Shown here in pieces: positions 1-5,688 of a stretch of 8,549 nt of DNA. A model generated the notes under the pieces. That model ran no database searches. It worked only from the letters and a program-made list of their open reading frames with translations, and had not been told where the DNA came from. Both the position numbers and the translations under genes were made by a program. This DNA comes from Oscillospiraceae bacterium (GTDB lineage: Bacteria > Bacillota > Clostridia > Oscillospirales > Ruminococcaceae). How positions within the stretch are numbered: position 1 is the first letter of the stretch; each line of letters opens with the position of its first letter. The stretch is from contig JAHZBJ010000024.1 of the NCBI GenBank assembly GCA_019423445.1, forward strand, positions 13,696-22,244, given 5' to 3'.

Positions 1-110
1 TCTGCGGCGGTGTCGTTGGCGGTGATGTTCACCGGACTCCCCACGGTGCAGCTCTCCCCCGCCAGGAGGGTGATGTACTTCTCGTTGAAACCTTTGATGC
101 TGATACTCAT
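1..110 (-). CDS. N-terminal fragment of a probable phage capsid-associated protein
   Basis: An open frame starts at ATG (110-108) and runs off the left edge after 36 complete codons. It begins M-S-I-S-I-K-G-F-N-E-K-Y-I-T-L-L-A-G-E and continues with a Gly/Val/Asn/Thr-rich stretch that looks like beta-strands. A strong site (GAGGAGGAA, complement of about 116-124) precedes the ATG at good spacing. The gene follows the protease by 17 bp in the same operon. In this gene order the next product is usually a head protein: scaffold, decoration (cement) protein or major capsid. A short beta-rich decoration protein fits the visible start, but this is inference from position and composition. No diagnostic motif is visible and the C-terminus is missing. 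Confidence 0.6.
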   Translation of the reverse strand, partial: MSISIKGFNEKYITLLAGESCTVGSPVNITANDTAA

Positions 111-127
111 GGCAGTTCCTCCTCTTC

Positions 128-1117
128 CTATACAATAAACGGACTGTTGGCCAGCTCCCCGGCCTCTTCATGCTCCCCGGCTCCCTCCGGGGCGGTCTGC
201 ACCATGGGGCGGCAGGGGATGGGGAGCCGCCGGGCGGCGGCCCGGCTCAGGGCTTCCTCCCACTGGCTCAGTTCCCTGCAGCCAAGGCCTCCCAGGGTCT
301 TTTCCCAAAGGGCCTTCTCCAACCCCGGGGCCGCCAGCATCCCCAGGCGGACCACCTCCGCCAGCTGCTTTTCCCGGTGTTCCCGGCCCTGGCGGGCCTC
401 CCGTTCCAGTTCCCCGGTCCACCGGGCCAGTTCCCTGGCCTCGGCGGGGGTGAGGCTGAGGCCCTCCCCTGCCTCCAGGGCCTTGGCGATGCGCTCCTCG
501 GGGGTTCCCCAGGCGCCCATGGCCTTTACCACCCCGGCTCCCGGCTGAGCGGGCACCGCCACGAAGCTCCATTCGTAGGCGTCGGTGGGTTCCTCCAGCA
601 CCGTGTGGCAGAGAACTCCGCCATACTCCTCTCCGGGACGGTGGCCGCAGTCCCCCATCCGGCGGTCGGCCCCGCAGATACTGCACCGGGCTGCGGCGCA
701 GGCGCAGCCCACGCTGACCTCCTTCTTGATTCCTCCGTCGATCTCCAGGATCAGTCCCTGGTTTTCAGGGCTGCGGACCATATAGGCCTCCGCCCTGAGA
801 CGGCAGTAGACTTCCCCCGCCTGGGTCCTGCGGTCCGGGTCCCGCTCCACCTGGCAGCGGTAGATCCGGGCGGTCTGGTTGCGGCTCCGCGGGTCGTGGT
901 CAAAGATCCCTGTTTTCCCCACAAAGAGCTCCGCCAGCCTTTCCAGGGCGGGGATGGAGAACCGTTCCCCGTCCCGGTCCACCTCGTTGTCGCAGAGGAT
1001 CACCGAGAAGGTGTACACCTCCTCCGGGGCCAGCTCCCGCCGGGTGTAGTTCCCGATGAGGGCCAGCTCCTCCGGCCCGGGGGTTCCCGCCGCCTTTTGG
1101 ATCTCTCCTTCCTTCAT
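128..1117 (-). CDS. Phage prohead protease, HK97-like, with inserted Cys/His cluster and long helical tail
   Basis: A 329-residue protein. Three blocks fit the HK97-type (S78-like) head maturation serine protease fold: the F-D-H-D block with candidate catalytic His74, the K-K-E-V-S-V-G block with candidate nucleophile Ser135, and the Y-E-W-S-F-V-A-V-P-A-Q block (181-191) with candidate acid Glu182, matching the usual E-x-S-hydrophobic-PAN region. Such enzymes cleave scaffold and capsid N-termini during prohead maturation. Between Ser135 and Glu182 lies an insert with Cys138, Cys140, Cys145, Cys148, Cys157, His159 and Cys170, which looks like a small metal-binding knuckle. Residues 205-295 are charged, Glu/Arg-rich and probably helical, and could act as a fused scaffold; that is inference. 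The start lies 1 bp after the portal stop, with an AAAAGGAGGG site inside the portal's last codons. Family assignment rests on motifs and gene order. Confidence 0.8.
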   Translation of the reverse strand: MKEGEIQKAAGTPGPEELALIGNYTRRELAPEEVYTFSVILCDNEVDRDGERFSIPALERLAELFVGKTGIFDHDPRSRNQTARIYRCQVERDPDRRTQAGEVYCRLRAEAYMVRSPENQGLILEIDGGIKKEVSVGCACAAARCSICGADRRMGDCGHRPGEEYGGVLCHTVLEEPTDAYEWSFVAVPAQPGAGVVKAMGAWGTPEERIAKALEAGEGLSLTPAEARELARWTGELEREARQGREHREKQLAEVVRLGMLAAPGLEKALWEKTLGGLGCRELSQWEEALSRAAARRLPIPCRPMVQTAPEGAGEHEEAGELANSPFIV

Positions 1118-1118
1118 C

Positions 1119-2252
1119 TCAGTTCTTTCCCTCCTTTTCCAGTTTCGCGGCCTGGGCGTTCATCAGTCTCGCCTGGGCCAGCTCGGTCTCGTCCTGGAGG
1201 CTGATGTTGTTCCACACCACCTCCGCTTCTCCCTCCAGCCCTTCCAGGGCCAGCACCGTCCGGCAGATCTTTCGGATCACCGGAGCCAGCAGGCCCCGGT
1301 AGCTCTCCAGCTCGCTGGTGAGGAGGTCCGCCTGCTGGCGGCTCATCCGCTCGGTGGTGCTCCAGCTCAGCCCCAGAAGGAAGGGCGGCAGTCCGGTTTT
1401 GGCCACAATCTGTTCCAGAATCTGCCGCACCGGCACCTGGGTGTCGATGAACTGGCTGTCGGCGCCGATGACCTTGATTTCCACGTCCCCCACCGCCACA
1501 AAGTCCCGGAGTTCTCCTCGGGCGGCAGCCTCCATGGCGCCGCTCCACTCCTTGGCGATGCTGTCCGCCATGGCTCTGGCGTCGGCCCCCTGGTCCGCCT
1601 TGCAGATGACTGCATAGCGCAGGGCGCCAATGCGCTCAAAGTTCTGGCCGATGGACCGGTAAATCTGCATCAGCACCGAGGAGAGGAAGGGGAGTCCCCT
1701 GAGAAGGGATTGTCCCGCCGCCTCTCCCGGGCGCGGGTTGAGGGCGGAAAAGAACACCAGCTCGGGGTATTGCAGGGGGCGGGCCCCTCCGGAGGACCGA
1801 ACCAGAAGCTCCGCCTCCAGGGGCGTTGCCCCTTGGCGCAGCTCCAAATCCCCCAGATCCGCCAGGTAAAGAGCGTCCACCCGCCTTCCGTCAGGGGAGA
1901 GGACCATCTCCCCCACGGCGCTGCCGTAGGTGAGAAGGCTCCCCAGGTACCCCGCCAAAAAGGAATCCAGCCCCAGGGAGCTTGCTCCCCAGGGGACCTT
2001 TCCCCGGAACTCCTCCAGGAGCCGCCGGGCTCTGGGGTCAGGGTGCTCCAGCTGGAACCCCCCGGAGAGCCTGACGATTTTCTGGATGGCGGCGTCGATA
2101 ATGGGCACCGCCTCCCGGAGCCCCTCGTAGACCGCAGCCTCAGGGGGCCGGAGGGGTACGGGGAGGCCGTCCCCCCAGGGGTCGTGCCCCCGGCTGGTCT
2201 GGACCGCCGCGGCGGCGGGCGCCTCCCGCTTCTTCTGGAACCAAGGCTTCAT
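1119..2252 (-). CDS. Phage portal protein
   Basis: A 377-residue protein with the pattern of tailed-phage portal proteins, which form the dodecameric ring through which DNA enters and leaves the head. Visible hallmarks are an early helical block with I-I-D-A-A-I-Q-K-I-V (51-60), a central region with L-L-T-Y-G-S-A-V-G-E-M (107-116), a segment on selecting and reporting the peptide backbone (Y-P-E-L-V-F-F-S, 162-169), and the C-terminal block L-P-P-F-L-L-G-L-S-W-S-T-T-E-R-M-S (288-304) followed by a long helix, which resembles the stem/wing transition of SPP1- and HK97-type portals. The length is slightly short for the family. The ATG overlaps the large terminase stop by 4 bp (ATGA), indicating translational coupling. 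The protease starts 1 bp after the stop. No separate minor head protein gene sits between portal and protease. Confidence 0.9.
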   Translation of the reverse strand: MKPWFQKKREAPAAAAVQTSRGHDPWGDGLPVPLRPPEAAVYEGLREAVPIIDAAIQKIVRLSGGFQLEHPDPRARRLLEEFRGKVPWGASSLGLDSFLAGYLGSLLTYGSAVGEMVLSPDGRRVDALYLADLGDLELRQGATPLEAELLVRSSGGARPLQYPELVFFSALNPRPGEAAGQSLLRGLPFLSSVLMQIYRSIGQNFERIGALRYAVICKADQGADARAMADSIAKEWSGAMEAAARGELRDFVAVGDVEIKVIGADSQFIDTQVPVRQILEQIVAKTGLPPFLLGLSWSTTERMSRQQADLLTSELESYRGLLAPVIRKICRTVLALEGLEGEAEVVWNNISLQDETELAQARLMNAQAAKLEKEGKN

Positions 2253-3532
2253 ATTCCCTCACTCCTTCTTCTGGAAACACTCCGGGCCCAAAAGCCCTCT
2301 TCCTCCCGGCAGACCACGGTGCTGACGAAATACCGGATGTCGTCCATCGCGTGGTCATGCTCCTTCACCGGCTGGTCGCTGTCCCTGCCCTGGGCCCAGC
2401 AGTACTGGCCGAACTCCCGGATGGCGTCTGCACAGGAATCCCCAATCAGGAGCCTCCCGGCCCGGAGCTCCCGGCTCACCCGCCGGATGCCGTCCGCCAC
2501 CTGGTTCACCGCCGGGATGGCCCGGTACTTTCCCCGGCGGCGGATGCACTCCAGGAAACTGGCGGCGGAAGGGTCCACCACCACCCCCCGGATGGGCCTG
2601 TCCCCTGCCAGGGCCTCCAAGGCGTCGCAGTACTCCTCGTCGGTGCGCTGGACCCCCTCCCGGCGGCTGTCATGGTAGTACTCCGCCGCCCGGTACCAGA
2701 TCCCGTCCTTCCGGCCCCAAAGGCCCATGGAACAGGGGTTGACGGTGCCGTAGTCGCAGGAGATATACCAGTCGGAAAGCCCCTCCGGCAGCCGGCGCAC
2801 CACATGTTCCTCCTCCCGGAAGAAGGGGTACACCGCCCCCTGGGGAGCCACCCACCGCCCCAGAACGTACCGCTCATAGAAGGGTCCGGAGTACAGATTC
2901 CGGTACCGCTCCAGCATGGCGGGGGAAAGGGCGGGGTTGTCCTCCATCCGGAAGTGAAGCACCAGGGCGTTTTTCTCCCGGGCCCGGAGAATCCACTCCC
3001 GGTAGAACCAGTGGCCCGGGTGCTCCGGGTTGCAGTTGAACCAGAACCGAGAGCCCTCCACCGAGCACCGGGCCAGGGCCTGCTCCACAAAGGACCGGGG
3101 CATCAGAGCGGCCTCGTCCAGCAGCACCCCAGCCAGGGTGATCCCCTGGATCCGGGCGGCGGAGCCCTCGTCGCTGCCGCCGAAGATCCAGAAGCGGTTC
3201 CGGCGGTTCCCCCGGGTGATGTCCACCACCCCCCGGCTCCGCTGGTGGCGGCACCGGAAGCCCAGGCTCTCCAGCCGGGGCAGCAGGGGGGTAAGGATGT
3301 TCCGTTCCACCCCGCCCCGGGTCTTGCCGCAGATAGCGAAGCTCCTGCCGTCAAACTCCTCCATTGCCCAGGCCACAAAGGAAAGGCCCATGCAGAAGGT
3401 TTTACCGCTGCGCACCGCCCCGTGGCAGATCAGGGCGTCCCGCCCCCGGTGGGGGCTGGGCCGGGTCCACCAGGTAAGGACCTCCATCTGCCGGGGAGAG
3501 AAGGCGGCCAGGGCCTCCCCTCCCCTACTCAT
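2249..3532 (-). CDS. Phage terminase large subunit, PBSX/Terminase_3 type
   Basis: A 427-residue packaging motor protein that uses ATP to pump phage DNA into the prohead and cuts it at packaging start and end. The N-terminal ATPase shows a Walker A loop G-A-V-R-S-G-K-T (38-45), Walker B V-L-L-D-E (136-140) with catalytic Glu140, and a coupling motif F-N-C-N-P-E (165-170). The C-terminal RNase H-like nuclease shows the acidic residues expected at Asp260 (S-C-D-Y-G), Asp320 (V-V-V-D-P-S-A) and Asp397/398 (E-H-D-H-A-M-D-D). All key residues are present, so the protein looks intact. The start is ATG (3532-3530) behind GGGGAGGAGG, overlapping the small-subunit stop by 8 bp. Length and motif order are normal for PBSX-like enzymes. 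Confidence 0.95.
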   Translation of the reverse strand: MSRGGEALAAFSPRQMEVLTWWTRPSPHRGRDALICHGAVRSGKTFCMGLSFVAWAMEEFDGRSFAICGKTRGGVERNILTPLLPRLESLGFRCRHQRSRGVVDITRGNRRNRFWIFGGSDEGSAARIQGITLAGVLLDEAALMPRSFVEQALARCSVEGSRFWFNCNPEHPGHWFYREWILRAREKNALVLHFRMEDNPALSPAMLERYRNLYSGPFYERYVLGRWVAPQGAVYPFFREEEHVVRRLPEGLSDWYISCDYGTVNPCSMGLWGRKDGIWYRAAEYYHDSRREGVQRTDEEYCDALEALAGDRPIRGVVVDPSAASFLECIRRRGKYRAIPAVNQVADGIRRVSRELRAGRLLIGDSCADAIREFGQYCWAQGRDSDQPVKEHDHAMDDIRYFVSTVVCREEEGFWARSVSRRRSEGI

Positions 3533-3875
3533 GGGACTCCTCCTCCCCGGCTTCCCGTTGAGAGGCGCCTCCTGAGGCGTAGAGAGCCCGTGCCCCCCGG
3601 TCCAGGGCAGCGTAGAAGCTGTCCTCCTCCCCGGCGGTCTCCCCCGCCAGGGCCGCCAGCCGGTCCAGGGCCTCCAAACGGCTGAAGAACTTCATCTCCA
3701 TGCCTCCCTTGACCCGGCGGATCTCCGAGACGTTGAAAAGGTCCAGGCGGCCCCAGTCCAGGGCCTCATCCTCACCGGCCAACAGCAGGCGCACCGCGTC
3801 CCCCACCGGCCCAAAGGCCAGCCGGCGGTATCCCGCCTCCACCTCGGCCCGGAGGGCGTCCTTTTCCCGGTCCAT
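3525..3875 (-). CDS. Phage terminase small subunit, short form
   Basis: A 116-residue protein directly upstream of the large terminase and overlapping it by 8 bp, the usual place for the DNA-recognition subunit. Visible blocks are L-A-F-G-P-V-G-D-A-V-R-L-L-L (19-32) and D-L-F-N-V-S-E-I-R-R-V-K-G-G-M-E-M-K-F-F-S (45-65), followed by R-L-E-A-L-D-R-L (66-73). The second block resembles the conserved C-terminal part of small terminase subunits in Clostridia phages. The N-terminal helix-turn-helix of classical small subunits is not visible. The frame stays open upstream to 4025, but I chose ATG 3875 because a purine-rich site (AAAGGGGGAAGG) precedes it, and the upstream extension is AT-rich and unlike coding sequence here. 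The assignment rests on gene order plus remembered motif similarity. Confidence 0.75.
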   Translation of the reverse strand: MDREKDALRAEVEAGYRRLAFGPVGDAVRLLLAGEDEALDWGRLDLFNVSEIRRVKGGMEMKFFSRLEALDRLAALAGETAGEEDSFYAALDRGARALYASGGASQREAGEEESHE

Positions 3876-3997
3876 GGCCCTTCCCCCTTTCACCCATGGT
3901 CCGGAACGGGGGAATTTTTGCAGGTTTGGCGCAAAATCACACAAAAAATATTTTTTCGGAGTCTTTTTTCCCCGGAGACGCCCCTCCCGCCCCCGTC

Positions 3998-4026
3998 TTG
4001 ACAACCACCTGTAAAAACAATACAAT
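3998..4026 (+). promoter_or_regulatory. Sigma-A promoter of the trmL-like/degV operon
   Basis: A perfect -35 box TTGACA (3998-4003), a 17-bp spacer, and a -10 box TACAAT (4021-4026) with one mismatch to consensus. Transcription would start near 4033, leaving a leader of roughly 60 nt before the methyltransferase start. This is the best promoter in the window. Confidence 0.85.
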
Positions 4027-4033
4027 ACCTATA

Positions 4034-4060
4034 TAACAGATGTTACTTTAACCATTGTTA
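4034..4060. repeat. Two tandem TAAC/GTTA dyads in the leader of the trmL-like gene
   Basis: The first dyad is TAACA-GA-TGTTA (4034-4045) and the second is TAAC-CATT-GTTA (4049-4060). Their centres are 15 bp apart, about one and a half helical turns. They lie just after the predicted transcription start, where a repressor could bind. The arms are short and the region is AT-rich, so chance is possible. Confidence 0.35.
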
Positions 4061-4082
4061 CATTTTGCAGTGGTTTGCCCCG

Positions 4083-4087
4083 GGAGG
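4083..4087 (+). promoter_or_regulatory. Ribosome binding site deciding the trmL-like start
   Basis: GGAGG lies 7 nt before TTG 4095 but only 1 nt before ATG 4089, which is too close for normal initiation. This favours the TTG start, which gives an N-terminus M-P-Q-L-N-I-V-L-V-E-P that matches the family start well. Confidence 0.55.
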
Positions 4088-4094
4088 GATGCTT

Positions 4095-4616
4095 TTGCCA
4101 CAGCTGAACATCGTCCTGGTGGAACCCCGCATTCCCCAAAATACCGGCAACGTGGCCCGGACCTGCGCCGCCACCGGGGCCCGGCTCCACTTGGTGGAGC
4201 CCCTGGGCTTCTCCCTGGACAGCGCCCGGCTCCGCCGTGCGGGGCTGGATTATTGGGAATACCTGGACATCACCCGGTACCTCAGTCTCAAGGACTTTCT
4301 GGAAAAGACGGCGGGGGAGCCTCTTTTTTTCTTTTCCACCAAAGCCCGACGGGTCTACAGCAGCGTCCCCTATCCCCATGGGGCCTGGCTGGTTTTCGGC
4401 CGGGAGGACGCGGGGCTCCCCGAGGAACTGCTTTTAGCGAATCCGGACCGGTGTGTGCGGCTGCCTATGCGCTCCGGTCTCAGGAGCCTGAATCTTGCCA
4501 ATACTGTTGCTGTAGGCGCCTATGAAGCCCTGCGCCAATGGGATTTCCCGGAACTCCAGAATATGGGACGGCTTCACGAGTACCTTTGGCCGGAGGAGAT
4601 GGAGGAGATCCTCTGA
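4095..4616 (+). CDS. trmL: tRNA (cytidine/uridine-34) 2'-O-methyltransferase, TrmL/CspR family (SPOUT)
   Basis: A 173-residue SPOUT-class methyltransferase. TrmL transfers methyl from S-adenosylmethionine to the 2'-OH of the wobble nucleotide 34 in certain tRNA-Leu species, in the cytoplasm. The three family motifs are visible: N-T-G-N-V-A-R-T-C-A-A-T-G (16-28), V-F-G-R-E-D-A-G-L-P (100-109), and R-L-P-M (122-125) with S-L-N-L-A-N-T-V-A-V (131-140), which form the knotted cofactor site. The R-R-A-G-L-D-Y-W-E block (47-55) matches the RRAGLDYHE of E. coli TrmL. Length is slightly above the usual 155-160 because of a C-terminal extension. The start is TTG 4095 by SD spacing; ATG 4089 and TTG 4065 are in-frame alternatives. 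It is first in an operon with the degV-like gene 48 bp downstream, with no terminator between them. Confidence 0.92.
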   Translation: MPQLNIVLVEPRIPQNTGNVARTCAATGARLHLVEPLGFSLDSARLRRAGLDYWEYLDITRYLSLKDFLEKTAGEPLFFFSTKARRVYSSVPYPHGAWLVFGREDAGLPEELLLANPDRCVRLPMRSGLRSLNLANTVAVGAYEALRQWDFPELQNMGRLHEYLWPEEMEEIL

Positions 4617-4649
4617 CCCTGCCGCCAAGGGGTTTTCCATAAAATCATT

Positions 4650-4655
4650 GGGAGG
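4650..4655 (+). promoter_or_regulatory. Ribosome binding site supporting a TTG start for the degV-like gene
   Basis: GGGAGG lies 9 nt upstream of TTG 4665. The protein read from that TTG begins M-I-K-I-I-T-D-S-A-A-D, exactly where DegV-family proteins begin, so the TTG is very probably the true start. Confidence 0.8.
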
Positions 4656-4664
4656 ACGAGAACT

Positions 4665-5534
4665 TTGATTAAGATCATCACCGATTCCGCCGCGGATATC
4701 CCGCAGAAGGAAGTTCAGGAATACGGCATCCGGGTGATGCCCATTCCCATCACAGTGGACGGGGTCACCTACCGGGAGAGCGTGGATTTCACCAGCCAGG
4801 AATATTACGGGATCCTCACCTCGGCCAAGGCCATCCCCACCACCGCCCAGATCACCATGATGGAGTTTGCCGACGCCTTCCGGGAGGAACTGGCGGCGGG
4901 GTACGACCATCTCATCTGTGTCACCATCACCGCCCAGGGCTCCGGCATCTACAACGCCGCCTGCCTTGCCCGCCAGACGGTGCTGGAGGAGCAGCCCGCG
5001 GGGTCGGAGGTCACCATCGACATCGTGGACTCCGCCGCCTATACCTATGTATATGGCCACGCGGTGGTCAAGGCCGCCAAGGCTGCCAAGGAGGGGATGG
5101 ACCCCGCCGGGGTGCTGGAACTGGTGAAACGGGAGCTTCTCAGCTACCGGGTGTATTTCGCCCTGACCAACCTGGACTTCGCCAAAAAAAGCGGCCGGAT
5201 CACCTCTGCCGCCGCCTTTGTGGGGGAGATGCTGGGCTTCCGGCCTATCCTCACCATCCGGGACGGGGGCACCGCCACCATCTCCAAAGCCCGGGGGGAT
5301 CACAAGCTGATCCCCGCCATGGTGGATTACTTCCAGAAAAGCGCCTCGTCTGACGGCCGAGGGTTCTATATTGTCCACGCCCGGGACAAGGAGCTGGCCG
5401 CCGAGCTGCAAAAGGCCCTGGAAAAGGCCACCGGCCGCAAATGCCTTGGGGAATATCTCATTGGCGCCTCGGTGACCACCAACGCCGGCCCCACCGTTTT
5501 CGGGGTGATGGTCCCGGTGGATCTTCCTCAATAA
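4665..5534 (+). CDS. DegV family fatty-acid-binding protein (FakB-like)
   Basis: A 289-residue protein of normal family length. DegV/FakB proteins hold a free fatty acid so that the kinase FakA can phosphorylate it, feeding exogenous fatty acids into phospholipid synthesis. Visible motifs are I-T-D-S-A-A-D-I-P (5-13), the lipid-contact P-T-T-A-Q (58-62), S-G-I-Y-N-A-A (93-99), and F-A-L-T-N-L-D-F-A-K-K-S-G-R-I (165-179), which matches the family's linker before K-S-G-R-I. Near the C-terminus the usual A-H-x-G segment reads T-T-N-A-G-P, so Asn replaces a His that contacts the ligand head group in characterised FakB proteins. Second gene of the trmL-like operon and followed directly by a terminator. 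No fakA is in view; the ligand is unknown, and genomes often carry several paralogues. Confidence 0.92.
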   Translation: MIKIITDSAADIPQKEVQEYGIRVMPIPITVDGVTYRESVDFTSQEYYGILTSAKAIPTTAQITMMEFADAFREELAAGYDHLICVTITAQGSGIYNAACLARQTVLEEQPAGSEVTIDIVDSAAYTYVYGHAVVKAAKAAKEGMDPAGVLELVKRELLSYRVYFALTNLDFAKKSGRITSAAAFVGEMLGFRPILTIRDGGTATISKARGDHKLIPAMVDYFQKSASSDGRGFYIVHARDKELAAELQKALEKATGRKCLGEYLIGASVTTNAGPTVFGVMVPVDLPQ

Positions 5535-5547
5535 CCGCCACGGAAAG

Positions 5548-5570
5548 ACACCCTGCGGGGTGTTTTTCTT
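5548..5570 (+). terminator. Intrinsic terminator of the trmL-like/degV operon
   Basis: A hairpin ACACCC (5548-5553), loop TGCG, GGGTGT (5558-5563) runs into TTTTCTT. The preceding AAAG can pair further with the T-run. It begins 13 bp after the degV-like stop, a classic Rho-independent terminator. Confidence 0.88.
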
Positions 5571-5611
5571 GTTGAAGGAGCCGATTTTTCCCTTCCTTCT
5601 TCCATTTTCTC

Positions 5612-5640
5612 TTGTTTTCTTATAGGAAAACAGGTACACT
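5612..5640 (+). promoter_or_regulatory. Sigma-A promoter of the NYN/VTT operon
   Basis: A -35 box TTGTTT (5612-5617), a 17-bp spacer, and a -10 box TACACT (5635-5640). It sits in an AT-rich gap just after the upstream terminator and about 50 bp before the next start codon. Each box has two mismatches to consensus, so strength is moderate. Confidence 0.6.
5613..5632. repeat. Inverted repeat in the promoter spacer, candidate operator
   Basis: TGTTTTC (5613-5619), TTATAG, GAAAACA (5626-5632): 7-bp perfect arms with a 6-bp centre. The left arm overlaps the -35 box and the right arm ends just before the -10 box. A protein bound here would block polymerase. No T-run follows, so it is not a terminator. 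Confidence 0.5.
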
Positions 5641-5688
5641 GTCTGTAAGGATCAACATTGCCTCGCGGCAGACTGGAGGCTTATATTT

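Larger units (their letters stand above)
3876..4094. other. AT-rich divergent intergenic region, phage/host border
   Basis: A divergent spacer between the minus-strand phage genes and the plus-strand host genes, far more AT-rich than its flanks. It contains a 14-bp perfect palindrome AAAAAATATTTTTT (3943-3956), an inverted repeat TTTTGC/GCAAAA (3916-3921 and 3931-3936), the plus-strand promoter for the trmL-like gene (3998-4026), and two TAAC/GTTA dyads (4034-4060). I see no convincing minus-strand sigma-A promoter for the phage genes, no tRNA and no integrase gene. If the phage cassette is an inserted element, its right attachment site should lie here, but no attachment repeat can be recognised from one end alone. 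Confidence 0.6.

Noticed and set aside
1056..2678. Long plus-strand open frames opposite the phage genes (including 170-1204, 1056-2678 and 2351-3685)
   Set aside because: They mirror the minus-strand terminase, portal and protease genes. Their products are Pro/Gly/Arg/Leu-rich with no domain pattern and no fitting ribosome sites. Long antisense frames are expected in GC-rich coding DNA.
3876..4025. N-terminal extension of the small terminase to an ATG at 4025
   Set aside because: The extra 50 residues come from AT-rich intergenic DNA, overlap the plus-strand promoter, lack a ribosome site and look unlike the rest of the protein. ATG 3875 has a purine-rich site.
3876..4064. A minus-strand promoter for the phage genes
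   Set aside because: Several AT-rich hexamers are present, but none gives an acceptable -35/-10 pair at 16-18 bp spacing. Transcription might use a phage activator or another start.
4065..4094. Upstream TTG 4065 start for the trmL-like gene
   Set aside because: There is no ribosome site before it, and the extra residues are not part of the family N-terminus.
4434..5639. A 401-residue minus-strand frame opposite the degV-like gene, and similar frames at 5620-6495 and 7268-8509
   Set aside because: The products are Gly/His/Pro-rich low-complexity shadows of well-supported genes on the other strand.
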